From assembly GCA_946800325.1 (NCBI GenBank), contig OX326957.1, positions 23,933,554 to 23,997,553 of the forward strand: 64,000 nucleotides of DNA, written 5' to 3'. Below the pieces are notes generated by a model. That model was not told the DNA's origin. It saw nothing but the letters and a program-made list of their open reading frames with translations, and did not search any database. Of this stretch, positions 37,405 through 47,386 are shown piece after piece (the first letter of the stretch is position 1; each line of letters opens with the position of its first letter). This DNA comes from Luzula sylvatica. Taxonomy: Eukaryota; Streptophyta; Magnoliopsida; Poales; Juncaceae. Made by a program: the position numbers and the translations under genes.

Positions 37405-37830
37405 CACGACCCAGGAAAATTGGAGGAAACCCTTACCGCGACGACCAAACTCTACACGGTGCGAGACCGTGACGAATCGCCCGCCAGCACGGACAGCGAC
37501 GAGGCCAATCTCCGTGGCAGTCGCCGACTCATTTGACTTCCTTCTCTCTCTCTCCACTCATTTCACGAGCCAGAAAAACTAGAGGAAACCCTAGCTGCGA
37601 CGATGAAACCCTAAACGGTGCGAAACAATGACGAATCGTCCACGAGCACGGACGGCGACGAGGCCAATATCCATGGCAGTCGCCGACTCATTTGACTTCC
37701 TTCTCTCTCTCTCCACTCATTTCACGAGCCAGAAAAACTAGAGGAAACCCTAGCTGCGACGATGAAACCCTAAACGGTGCGAAACAGTGACGAATCGTAT
37801 ATACCCCTAAAACATGTTTTGATTAATTTA
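37405..37830. repeat. Tandem repeat, unit 159 bp, about 2.5 copies
   Basis: GGCAGTCGCCGACTCATTTG begins at 37516 and 37675. Copies two and three are nearly identical; the first copy (about 37405-37515) is diverged. The unit is GC-richer than its surroundings and contains AAACCCTA-type 5'-UTR-like sequence. Confidence 0.85.
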
Positions 37831-38151
37831 AGCAAAGTGCCGAAGAGGTAACTCAAAGGCTACACGGAACTCAATCGGGAAACAAGTCGTTCGACTTCCT
37901 TGAGGCAGAATTCCGCTAATTGACAGGTATTTTTACTTAAAAAAACTGATTTTTTTATTAAAATTTTTTTTTTCCCAATTTTACATTCTTTTCATTTTTT
38001 GATTTTTCTAAAAATGTTGCTTTTGGTAACTTTTTCCCTATTTTGAAACATTATTGCTTTTTCACCTTTTCAAAACTGATTTTATTTATGTTTAATTTTG
38101 GAAATAATTGTGCATAATTGAAATTGTGTCGACTGTCGAATTGTAGGAAAT

Positions 38152-38499
38152 GGCAGCAGGGAGAATCGACATCATCGTCAAGGTCCGCCTCCAAGGCTTC
38201 TACTGGACAGGTCCAGTTCAATCGGTGATGCCGGTTGGGGCATTTCTTTGTCTCTCAGAAGCTATGAAGGCAACATAATCATCGAAGTTTCTTCTCTTTA
38301 TTTAATGCATTTTGGTCCGTGTATTTTCAGTTTATTTGGATTGACATTTTTAGTATTATTTTCTTATATTTCTCAGATAACAAATGCATTGGAATTACTG
38401 TGCGGAGGGAATAACTTACCATTCGAGGTTAGAATTTTTAACAAGAAGATGAAGATGGGGTATTACATCCAGTACTGTTGCGGTACCAGAAGCATGTAA
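38152..38499 (+). pseudogene. Two exon-like fragments carried by the Helitron
   Basis: The first piece follows an acceptor (TTGTAG) at about 38147 and encodes MAAGRIDIIVKVRLQGFYWT, then runs into LRSYEGNIIIE in another frame. A donor-like GTTTCT follows at about 38287. The second piece starts after TTTCTCAG at about 38377 and encodes ITNALELLCGGNNLPFEVRI and on to a stop at 38497-38499. The family is not recognised. Splice signals and protein-like composition suggest pieces of a host gene captured by the Helitron; this is inference. Confidence 0.4.
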
Positions 38500-38600
38500 G
38501 GATGGGTTTTGCTATTTAAATTATAATATTTCAAATAACAATGCATAAATAGTTTGATTAATAATACTTAATTTTGTGTTATTTTTTTTTTGTTCATTTT

Positions 38601-38983
38601 TGTTAAATTTAATGTTTTTGTAATATTATTTATTTTGGTTTATTAGCTTAATGTGTAATAGTTAATATGTGTCCCCATGTGTATGTGTATGGAAGATGTG
38701 TAACAAAAAGACTTTTGGGATGTTTGGGTTTTGTGTCTCTGCCAGAGAGCAACTCTCAAGACAACCACAATATCATCTATTTTCGTGTAGAAGTAGAAAG
38801 AGGGAAACTATCCCCACTTTATAACTCTTGTTTGTGAGTGTCTCAGGTAGAAGTAAATAATACCCACCTATCTCTAAGAAAAATACCCACTTATCTCTAT
38901 GAAAAATACCCTGCGTATTCCTCTGAAAAATCTCTCTCACTAATTCACCGAAAATACAAGATCTAAACTCACTAACTCCAACA
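38601..38983 (+). repeat. 5' LTR of the RT-deleted copia element
   Basis: TGTTAAATTTAATG ... CTAACTCCAACA. Differs from the 3' LTR at about positions 38852 (A/G) and 38889 (T/C). Confidence 0.93.
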
Positions 38984-38985
38984 AA

Positions 38986-39000
38986 TTGGTATCTAGAGCT
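38986..39000 (+). other. Primer-binding site of the RT-deleted copia element
   Basis: TTGGTATCTAGAGCT two bases after the LTR end resembles the initiator-Met tRNA complement. The gag ATG follows at 39053 in a purine-rich context. Confidence 0.75.
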
Positions 39001-39052
39001 AAGGTTGCAAGGAAAATCGAGTTTGTAGAAGAAGAAGAAAGAGGAGATCACC

Positions 39053-41479
39053 ATGGCCAACCAAGGAGGTGTGCTTGGGCTTCCATTATCTTCACAACTC
39101 ATTTTCGATGGTGAGAACTATGATTATTGGAGTATTAAGTTGAGAACTTTGTTGATCTCAAAGGATCTATGGGAAATAGTAGAAGAGGGGTTTGAAGAAA
39201 TGAGTGCACACAAGGTGCTCGATGAAATGACCAAGAAGGGAAAAGAGAAAGAAGATGAGTCGAGTAAATTAGAATACAAGGAGAATAAAAAGAAGGATGC
39301 GAAGGCGTTATTCTTGATCCAAAATGCAATTTCGGATAAACTATTTCCGAGAATTATTGGGGCGAAAACCTCAAAAGAAGCTTGGGAAATTTTGCAAAAA
39401 GAATTTCAAGGAAACGAAAAGGTTAGAACCGGGAAACTCTTGACTCTAAAAAGAGATTTCCAAAATTTGATTATGAAAGAGAATGAACTTCTTAAGGATT
39501 ATTTCTCTAAAATCATGGAATTGGTAAATCAAATAAGAAGCTTGGGTGAGGATTTAACCGACAAATCGGTTTGCGAAAAAATCCTAATTAGCCTTTCTCC
39601 CAAATATGACAACATGGCCTCTATTATTGAAGAAACCAAAGACCTCTCCACTATAAGTGTTCATGACCTAATGGGTTCTCTAGAAAGGCATGAGCAAAGA
39701 TTAAATAGGGATGCCGAAAAATCTCTCGAGAGTGCATTCCAATCAAAACTCACCGTTTCTAAACCACCAAACCAAAATACCATAAAGGGGGAGTCTTCCC
39801 GTGGGGGTTATTACGGTAGAGGAAGAGGGCATTATTCCAATAGTGGCAGGGGATTATTAGGAAGAGGAGGAGGTAGAAATAATTGCCAAAACAACCAAGC
39901 AAAATGTAATATTTGCAAAAGGGCTTCTCATCTTGAAAAAGATTGTTGGTTCAAGGATAAACCTCAATGTCATAATTGTAAGAAATTTGGGCATCTCCAA
40001 AAAGATTGTCGAGTTCGAAATAACGAACAAGCCAACTACACCGAAAATAAAGAAGATTACGACAACACATTTTATGCGTGTCAAACGGCCTTGGAGACAA
40101 AGAGCGATGTATGGTATGTTGATAGTGGTTGTAGTAACCACATGACCGGAATTGAATCGGTCTTCACCGAAATTGATGCGACCGACACTACTCAAATTAC
40201 GATGGGTAATGGTGCGGTTGTCCAATCAAGAGGAAAAGGTACAATCGCCGTTGAAATGAAAAATGGAAGAAAAATCATACGTGATGTGATGTTTGTGCCG
40301 GAGTTGACACAAAATTTATTGAGTGTGGGACAATTAATCGAGCATGGACACTCGGTACATTTTGAAGGTGAGAGTTGTAAAATCTACGATACATCGAAAA
40401 ATGGAAGTCAAATTATGACAACCATAAAAATGGAGAAAAATAGAAATTTTCCACTCGTTCTTAAAAATGCAAAATCGATGGCATTAAAAGCGGGTGTTGA
40501 AGATGTGTCGAGGTTGTGGCATAAACGACTTGGCCACGTAAATTTCGAAAGCTTGAAATTGTTGAGTAGAAAAAATATGGTGTACGGTTTGCCGAATATA
40601 GAAGACAAGGGCGATGTGTGTGAAGCTTGCGTGCTCGGTAAAATACACCGAGAACCATTCCCAAAAGAACGGGCTTGGAGAGCAACAAATCCTTTGGAGC
40701 TTGTACACACCGATGTGTGCGGTCCAATGAAGCAACCTTCACAAAGAGGTAATAAATATTTCATCACTTTCATCGATGATTATTCAAGGATGTGTTGGAT
40801 TTATTTCATGAAACAAAAATCCGATGCATTCTCAATCTTTAAAAAATTCCAAAAATTGGTTGAGCGGCAAAGTGGCCGATTGATTAAAAAATTGAGAAGT
40901 GATCGAGGTGGTGAATATAACTCCAACGAGTTTAATAAATTTTGTGAAAACCTTGGAGTTGAAAGGCAATTAACCGTAGGGTATTCACCGGAACAAAATG
41001 GTGTTGCCGAGAGAAAAAATAGAACCATAGTAGAAATGGGAAAATCTATGTTGGTTGAAAAAGATGTCCCGAAAAGTTTTTGGGCCGAATCGGCGTACAC
41101 GGCGGTTTATTTATTAAACCGGTGTCCGACCAAAGCGGTTAAAGACAAAACACCTTTTGAGGTATGGTCCGGTGGTAGAAAACCATCGGTCAATCACTTG
41201 CGAATTTTTGGTTCGATTTGCTACGCACATGTCCCGAAAGAAATGCGAAATAAACTTGAAGAGAAAGGTGAAAAATGTGTTTTTATGGGTTATAGTTCTC
41301 AATCGAAGGGCTATAGACTTTGGAGCTTCAAAAGAGAAAAAATTATTACAAGTCGCGATGTAATTTTTAATGAGAAAGATAAATGGGATTGGAAAGAAAA
41401 ATGCGTAGAAAGTGTACCGATAGTGATACATGAAAAGAAAACCGAACCGCAAGTAGATAAAGATGAAATTCAAAATTAA
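39053..41479 (+). CDS. Copia gag-protease-integrase polyprotein
   Basis: 808 residues from ATGGCC. The gag domain (FDGENYDYWSIKLRTLL near residue 20) spans to about 245. Two CCHC knuckles follow (CNICKRASHLEKDC and CHNCKKFGHLQKDC, about 285-320), then protease with VDSGCSNHM (about 355). The integrase zinc finger is WHKRLGHVNFESL ... CEACVLGK, and the core carries TDVCGPM, RSDRGGEY and QNGVAERKN for the D, D and E. The frame is fully open until a TAA at 41477-41479, shortly after the core. The next codons continue in the same frame, so this stop is a single nonsense change in gag-pol. Intact Gag and integrase are unusual for an element without reverse transcriptase. Confidence 0.93.
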   Translation: MANQGGVLGLPLSSQLIFDGENYDYWSIKLRTLLISKDLWEIVEEGFEEMSAHKVLDEMTKKGKEKEDESSKLEYKENKKKDAKALFLIQNAISDKLFPRIIGAKTSKEAWEILQKEFQGNEKVRTGKLLTLKRDFQNLIMKENELLKDYFSKIMELVNQIRSLGEDLTDKSVCEKILISLSPKYDNMASIIEETKDLSTISVHDLMGSLERHEQRLNRDAEKSLESAFQSKLTVSKPPNQNTIKGESSRGGYYGRGRGHYSNSGRGLLGRGGGRNNCQNNQAKCNICKRASHLEKDCWFKDKPQCHNCKKFGHLQKDCRVRNNEQANYTENKEDYDNTFYACQTALETKSDVWYVDSGCSNHMTGIESVFTEIDATDTTQITMGNGAVVQSRGKGTIAVEMKNGRKIIRDVMFVPELTQNLLSVGQLIEHGHSVHFEGESCKIYDTSKNGSQIMTTIKMEKNRNFPLVLKNAKSMALKAGVEDVSRLWHKRLGHVNFESLKLLSRKNMVYGLPNIEDKGDVCEACVLGKIHREPFPKERAWRATNPLELVHTDVCGPMKQPSQRGNKYFITFIDDYSRMCWIYFMKQKSDAFSIFKKFQKLVERQSGRLIKKLRSDRGGEYNSNEFNKFCENLGVERQLTVGYSPEQNGVAERKNRTIVEMGKSMLVEKDVPKSFWAESAYTAVYLLNRCPTKAVKDKTPFEVWSGGRKPSVNHLRIFGSICYAHVPKEMRNKLEEKGEKCVFMGYSSQSKGYRLWSFKREKIITSRDVIFNEKDKWDWKEKCVESVPIVIHEKKTEPQVDKDEIQN

Positions 41480-42097
41480 TTTGAAGAAGAAGAAGAAACG
41501 ACGAATTCTCCATCCGTGAATATGGAGCCGAGTTCCTCAAGACCGAGCTCAACACCGGTAAAAATGAGAAGGTTAAGTGATATTTATTTGCGATGCAATT
41601 TTTGTGTTGTTGAACCGGAGAATTTCGAGCAAGCGGTGAAAGACGAAGTGTGGAGAAAAACGATGAATGAAGAAATAAGAATGATTGAGAAAAATCAAAC
41701 TTGGGAGTTAGTTGAAAAACCGAAAGAAAGAGTTGCATTTTCCACCGCGGAAGCCGAATATGTGTCGGCAAACGAAGCCGTGAAACAAATAGAATGGTTG
41801 AGAAAAATATTAGTAGATATGGGGGAGAAACAAGAAAATGCCACGATTCTATTTTGCGATAATAAATCCGCGATAGCGATGTCAAAGAATTCCGTCTTCC
41901 ATAGCCGAACGAAGCATATCAAGCTCAAGCACCACTTTATTCGAGAAGTGGTTGGAGATGATGAAGTTCTTATCGAGCACGTGAAAACCGAAAATCAATT
42001 GGCGGATGTTTTCACCAAAGCACTTCCAAGTGAGAAGTTCATTCGCTTTCGAGAATTGATGGGCATGACGAGCAAAAACATTAAGGGGGAGTGTTAA
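41480..42097 (+). pseudogene. Copia pol remnant: RT start fused to RNase H end
   Basis: In frame with the upstream polyprotein beyond its TAA. An acidic linker leads to EDEVWRKTMNEEI-like sequence (VKDEVWRKTMNEEIRMIEKN) and NQTWELVEKP, the standard start of copia RT. The next residues are VAFSTAEAEYVSANEAVKQ, the helix of RNase H, then CDNKSAIAMSKN, HIKLKHHFIRE and the tail LADVFTKAL. All RT catalytic blocks (LDVKTAFL-, YGLKQ-, YVDD-type) and the first half of RNase H are missing. The deletion is in frame. The coding part ends just before the polypurine tract (AAGGGGGA). Confidence 0.92.
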
Positions 42098-42474
42098 ATT
42101 TAATGTTTTTGTAATATTATTTATTTTGGTTTATTAGCTTAATGTGTAATAGTTAATATGTGTCCCCATGTGTATGTGTATGGAAGATGTGTAACAAAAA
42201 GACTTTTGGGATGTTTGGGTTTTGTGTCTCTGCCAGAGAGCAACTCTCAAGACAACCACAATATCATCTATTTTCGTGTAGAAGTAGAAAGAGGGAAACT
42301 ATCCCCACTTTATAACTCTTGTTTGTGAGTGTCTCAGGTAGAGGTAAATAATACCCACCTATCTCTAAGAAAAATACCCACCTATCTCTATGAAAAATAC
42401 CCTGCGTATTCCTCTGAAAAATCTCTCTCACTAATTCACCGAAAATACAAGATCTAAACTCACTAACTCCAACA
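42092..42474 (+). repeat. 3' LTR of the RT-deleted copia element
   Basis: 383 bp, TGTTAAATTTAATG to CTCCAACA, preceded by AAGGGGGAG. Confidence 0.93.
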
Positions 42475-42479
42475 ATTTT

Positions 42480-42570
42480 CGATTTTGGGTATAGATGGTG
42501 CAAAATGGTGTTCAATGATGCACAGCAAGCCAAACATCCATTTGAGGCCGAGAAAAAAATCATTTCATAG
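42480..42570 (+). pseudogene. Exon-like fragment in the Helitron, distal to the copia insertion
   Basis: An open stretch encodes DFGYRWCKMVFNDAQQAKHP and a few more residues (FEAEKKIIS) before TAG. It looks protein-like and lies directly after the TSD of the copia element. It may belong to the same captured gene as the pieces at 38152-38499. Family not recognised. Confidence 0.3.
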
Positions 42571-43150
42571 TACGATGTGGTAATTTCGTCGATTTGGCAG
42601 TGTTACTGCTACGAGGCGCTGGTATGAAGCTCGATTCACAAGCGGATTAAGACAGTGGTAGTGATATAAAATTCTGGAGAATTTTTAGTTGTTCGGTTTT
42701 CACTCGATTCCTTATCTACTCATTTTACTAATAAAATTTATTTATGATTATAATTATAATATTAATATTGGTCTTAATTATTTCTAAGAATAGGGATGCA
42801 ATGTTTTTTTTTGTAGAGCAATTATTTTCACGAAAGTCAAAGACACAATAGCCATTGCCACAAGAGCACCTGTTACACCTAAAACACACCCTAAGCAAGT
42901 TGTTTCCAAAAGATCTGGTCAGAGGTACGTTACAAAAAAGATTCAATTAAATAACAAAAAAACCAACCGAATACTCTTAACAATCTGATACTGGGAAAGG
43001 TTGAACAACACGAGGAAAAGAAAAGCTGGACCAAACTAGCACATGCGCGAAAGAACCACCGCAAAAAAGATAAGCTTCAAAGAAAATAGTAATCAGGTTT
43101 TTAACTGTGCCAACTCATGATAAATTAGCACAACACAAACAAAACTTATT

Positions 43151-43740
43151 CGATTTTTTTTTTTTTTTTGAAGGGAAAGATAGAAATATGCTATACCTTC
43201 AGAATTTTATATTAAAAAGAGAGTATATTTACAAGCAATGGAAGAAAGAAAAAAATACTCGAATTTAACCATCAATTGTAAGACCGGTTCACCGCTCCTG
43301 TCTTACTCTAGTTATAGTACTTCCGCCAAGTTGTGAAGTCTTCTAAGGTCCTAGCCGCTATAAGTCGTGGAGATTGCTTTTTCTTTTGGAATATGCGTCT
43401 ATTCCTCTCTTTCCATATCGCCCAATTGATTGCCATCCACATTGAATTGTAGCTTCGTTTCATATCCTTCGGAAGTGGTGCCGTTGCGGTGAGCCAGTCA
43501 TTGAAGAGATTGTCCGTGGACTGAAGAGCTAGCTTAGTTCCCGTTGCGTTTGCAATGTTGGTTGTCACTCCTTTAGTAAAGGAGCAATGCCCTAGTATGT
43601 GATCTCTTGTCTCGCTGTGTCGATGGCATAATACACAAATTGGTGTATGTGGCCATCCTTTCTTGGCGAGCACATCGGCTGTATTGAGTTTGTATTGAGT
43701 TTGTTATGAGACGCTATCCAGTGAACGCATGTCTCATGGA
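43151..43740 (-). mobile_element. 5'-truncated LINE with poly(A) tail
   Basis: The minus strand ends in a poly(A) run (poly-T at 43151-43168). The body encodes the C-terminal zinc-binding part of a plant LINE reverse-transcriptase ORF. Upstream domains (endonuclease, RT) are absent, as in a 5'-truncated insertion. Confidence 0.75.
43308..43735 (-). pseudogene. LINE RT zinc-binding (zf-RVT) fragment
   Basis: The minus strand reads LAKKGWPHTPICVLCHRHSE, then TRDHILGHCSFTK and MWMAINWAIWKERNRRIF. This is the zf-RVT pattern (C..C...H..C plus an IWKERNRR tail) common at the end of plant LINE ORF2 and its domesticated copies. Upstream, HWIASHNKLNT is recognisable, but an 11-bp direct duplication (AAACTCAATAC twice, near 43680-43702) breaks the frame. 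The fragment ends at a stop at 43308. Confidence 0.8.
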
Positions 43741-44211
43741 CGAAAAAACTTTTTTGGAAATGATATAACGCGTGACGTTAAAGCTATTTCAAATTACCCT
43801 AACAAAATTTGTTTGGACTTATGTTATGGACAATATTTTTTGTATGCTATCGACAATATGTATAGTTTTGTAAGATACAACATGCATTGTGCTGCTAAAT
43901 CAATCACATCTTTCAATTTGCATCTGTACATTCATGTATTGAATATTGAATACACTCTAAAATCACATAATTTTCAAACAAATTCGACAACACATTCTCT
44001 TAATCAGCCAAAAATGTCCGGTTCGAAATGAACCAAAAAAAACAAAACTCACCCAAGACGACTTAAAAACTTGAGCGCAAACAACGTAACATCCAGAAGA
44101 CAAACCAGCATAACTAACATAAATACAATATTTACTACATACAACAAAAGCAACAACGACAAAAATCAACTATATCCGAACACCAAAAGGATGATAAAAA
44201 AATAAAAACAC

Positions 44212-44241
44212 ACCCGCGCAATTGCGCGGGTCAAACGCTAG
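44212..44241 (+). other. Helitron 3' terminal hairpin and CTAG end
   Basis: ACCCGCGCAATTGCGCGGGT is a perfect palindrome; CAAACG and CTAG follow, then host T at 44242. This GC-rich hairpin stands out in AT-rich surroundings. Confidence 0.85.
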
Positions 44242-46790
44242 TTTTGTATAAAATTGGATAATTGATTTGTTTTGAGTGTGTTAGAATTCACTTTTTAAAT
44301 TTCTAAGAAAATTTTGAAATAATAGAAGTTTGTGTGTGTTAGTCTTATATTTCGGAGTATTTTTTTGGGCAACATGCAAATTGAATATTTTGCCCGTGTT
44401 ATACTTCAATTTTGACATTTTTTTGAAAATGTGATAACCGATTTTTTTTGTAGGTGCTAGACTTGACTTTTTACATTTTGAAGAAAAAAATAAATTTGTG
44501 TGTGTTAGTCTTATTTTGTGGACTATTTTGAGGGCAACATGAAACTTGGGTATTTTGCTCGTGTTACACTTCAATTTTTGACATTTTTTAGAAAATAGGA
44601 TAATTGTTTTGTTTCGAAGGTGTTAGACTTCACTTTTTGCATTTTTAAGAAATTTTTGAAAGAATAAAATCTGTTTGTGTCAGCCGTATTTTACGGAGTA
44701 TTTTGAGGACAAAATGAAAATTGAGTATTTTGGTTGTGTTACACTTCAATTTTGACATTTTTTTTAGAAAATAGGATAATTGATTTGTATTGAAGTTGTT
44801 AGACTTAACTTTTTACATTTTGAAGAAATTTTTGAAAAAATAGAAATTTATGCGTCTTAGTCTTCTTTTTCAGAGTATTTTGAGGACAAAATTAAAATTG
44901 AGTATTTTACTCGTACTACACTTCAATTTTGACATTTTTTAGAAAATTAGATAATTGATTTGTTTTGAAGGTGTTAGACTTCAATGTATGTATTTTTTAA
45001 GATTTTTTTTAAATAGGAATTTCTGTGTGTCAGTCTTCTATTGAGGACAATTTTGAGGACAATATGAAAATTAATTATTTTCTAGTGTTACACTTCAATT
45101 TTGACAATTTTTAAAAAATTGAATAATTGATTTGTTTTGAAGGTGTTAGACTTGACTTTTCAGATTTTGAAGAAAGTTTTGAAAAAATAGAATTTGGTGT
45201 ATGTCAGTCTTCTATTTCGGAGTATTTTTAGGGCAATGTGAAAATTCAGTATTTTTCCCATGTTGTACTTAAATTTGACATTATTTATAAAATATGATAA
45301 CTGATTTTTTTTACAGGTGTTACACTCGACATTTTGAATTTCTAAGAAATTTAGGAATAAAATAAAATTTGTGTGTGTTAGTCTTCTTTTACGGAGTATT
45401 TTGATGGCAACATGAAAATTGAGTATTTTGCTCGTATTACACTTCAATTTTGACCTTTTGTAGAAAATTGGATAATTCATTTATTTTGAAGGTGTTAGAC
45501 TTGACTTCTTGAATTTTTGAGGAATTTTTGAAAAAATAAAATTTGAATGTGTTATTCTCAAATTACTTAGTATTTTGAGATAAACATGAAAATTGTGTAT
45601 TTTGGTCGTTTTAGACATTAGATTTGGAATTTTGTCGAAAAATATGATTATTTATTTTTTGAAGGTGTTTAGACTTCACTTTTTGCTTTGTCCCGAAATT
45701 TTGAAAAAATATGCATTTTGCATGTGTTAGTCTTCGCTTTCGGATTTTTTTCAGGAAAACATGAAAATTGAGTGATTTGCTTGTTTTATACATTAATTTT
45801 GGTTTTTTTAGAAAAAAATGATACTTGATTTTTCTGAAGGTGCTATACTTCACTTTTTTCATTTTCATGAAATTTTGAAAAATATTAAAATTTGCATGTA
45901 TTAGTCCTCAATTACTTAGTTCTTTGAGAACAAACTTGAAAAGTGAATATTTTTCTCGTTGTAGATATCAATTTTTGCATTTTGTTGGAAAAATATGATT
46001 ATTGTTTTTTTAGAAGGTTCTGGACTTCATTGTTGTATATTCCCGTAATTTTGAAAAAAAAAATTGAAATTTGCATGTGTTAGTCTTTATTTTCGGAGTT
46101 TTTTCAGCAAAACATGAAAATTTAGTATTTTTCTCGTTTTAGACATCCGTATTGAAAGATTTTAGAAATATATGTTAACTGATTTTTGAAGCTATACTTG
46201 ACTTTTTAACATTTTTGAGGACTTTTTGAAAAAATTAAAATTTGCATGTGTTAGTCATCAATTACTTTGTTTTTTGAGATAAACATGAAATTTTTGTATT
46301 TTGGTCATTTTAGACATCAAATTTGAAATTTTGTAGAAAACTATGATGATTAATTTTTTTAAAGGTGTTTATACTTCACTTTTTGCTTTGTCCCGAAATT
46401 TTGAAAAAAGATGAATTTTGCATGTGTTAGTCTTCACTTTCGGAATTTGATCAGTAAAAAATCAAAATTGAGTACTTTGCTCGTTTTATACATTAAATTA
46501 GTATTTTTTTTTTTAGAAAAAAATGATTTTTTTCATACAGTTTAAGACTTCATATTTTGTATTTTCCCGTAAATTTGAAAAAAAAATTGAAATTTGTATA
46601 AGCTAGTCTTCATTTTCGGAGTTTTTTCTTGAAAACATGAAATTTTGTATTTTGCTTGTTCAAGACATTATTTTTGAAGCTTTTAGAAAAATATGTTAAC
46701 TGATTTTTTAAGGTGTTATACTTGATTTTTAACATTTTGGACGACTTCTTGAAAAAAATTAAAATTTGCATGTGTAAGCTTCAATTACTT
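44242..46790. repeat. Satellite block 3, decaying array edge
   Basis: Continues block 2 in the same orientation after the Helitron. Up to about 45.5 kb the monomers are typical; beyond that they diverge. Distinct variants recur at about 700 bp: the GACTTCACTTTTTGCTTTGTCCCG block near 45672 and 46372, and the ATTACTTAGT variant near 45565 and 46262. The array ends near 46790. Confidence 0.9.
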
Positions 46791-46799
46791 AGTTTTTGA

Positions 46800-47040
46800 A
46801 GCACCGGGTCAATTTGGGTTCAGACTATTTGAGTTCGGACTTGTCATAATCGGGTTTATCTGGTTTCGGACAACTCGGATTCGGGTCGAGTTGGGTCGGA
46901 ATAATAATTATAATATATCACGCCGGGTCAATTTTGGGTCGGATTTCTCGGGTTCGGGTCATTTGAATTTTCTAAATTTTTCAGGTCACGGGCGAGTCGG
47001 GCGGTTTTTTCGGGTTCGGGCCGGATTTTCCACCTCTAAT
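46800..47040. repeat. GGGTCGGG/GGGTTCGGG-rich degenerate repeat
   Basis: Loose repeats of TTCGGGTC, GGGTCGGA and CGGGTTCGGG in an otherwise AT-rich region, abutting the satellite edge. No ORF of note. Confidence 0.75.
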
Positions 47041-47386
47041 TTTACTAAAGCATGATTTCATTCCAAATCTAAATATTCGGATGATATATAATCTTAATTA
47101 CTTTACTTATTGAAAATCCTAACAAGCAAAAAAAAAAATTGAACCATCAACGCAATAAATTAGAACAAACCACAACAAAAATATTGATCCATAAATTAAC
47201 TACACTAAAAATTGGAGCTTGAAAAAAAAAATGAAAATATTAAGATTAAGAATACTACATGTTGAAGAAGTTCCCATTTTCACTTGCATATTGAGAATGA
47301 AAAATCACAAAATCATATTTTTAAATTAAAAATGTTGAAATCATAAACTAATAATTTTTTTGTTGCATGTAGGCTTTTTTAAGAAG
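47041..47386. other. Non-coding AT-rich stretch
   Basis: No ORF, repeat or RNA gene recognised between the GGGTCGGG-rich tract and the MULE target duplication. Confidence 0.5.

Larger units (their letters stand above)
38601..42474 (+). mobile_element. Young RT-deleted Ty1-copia element with TSD ATTTT
   Basis: 3.87 kb with LTRs at both ends and identical ATTTT at 38596-38600 and 42475-42479. The LTRs are 383 bp each and differ at two positions by my reading, which marks a recent insertion. It has gag, protease and integrase, then a deletion that joins the start of the reverse transcriptase region to the end of RNase H. It cannot make its own reverse transcriptase, so it probably moved with enzymes supplied by a relative. 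It interrupts the Helitron between exon-like pieces. Confidence 0.93.
35593..44241 (+). mobile_element. 8.6-kb Helitron inserted in the satellite
   Basis: The 3' end is diagnostic: a perfect 20-bp palindrome at 44212-44231, six bases, then CTAG at 44238-44241 and a host T. Joining the flanks (ends GACA at 35592, resumes TTTTGTATAAA at 44242) restores an uninterrupted satellite monomer, so insertion was between A and T with no duplication, as Helitrons do. The 5' end reads TTATAATTGC rather than the usual TC. No Rep/helicase gene is present, so it is non-autonomous. Cargo: a fold-back element, exon-like pieces, a young copia element and a LINE fragment. Confidence 0.8.

Noticed and set aside
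38773..39102. Minus ORF repeated almost identically at 42264-42563
   Set aside because: Both copies are simply the LTR sequence read backwards.
40408..41885. Minus-strand ORFs of 70-172 codons opposite the copia polyprotein at 39053-42097
   Set aside because: Antisense shadows; the plus frame carries all integrase and RNase H motifs.
46800..47040. GGGTTCGGG-type repeats considered as telomere-like sequence
   Set aside because: Units are irregular and do not match the plant telomere unit TTTAGGG.
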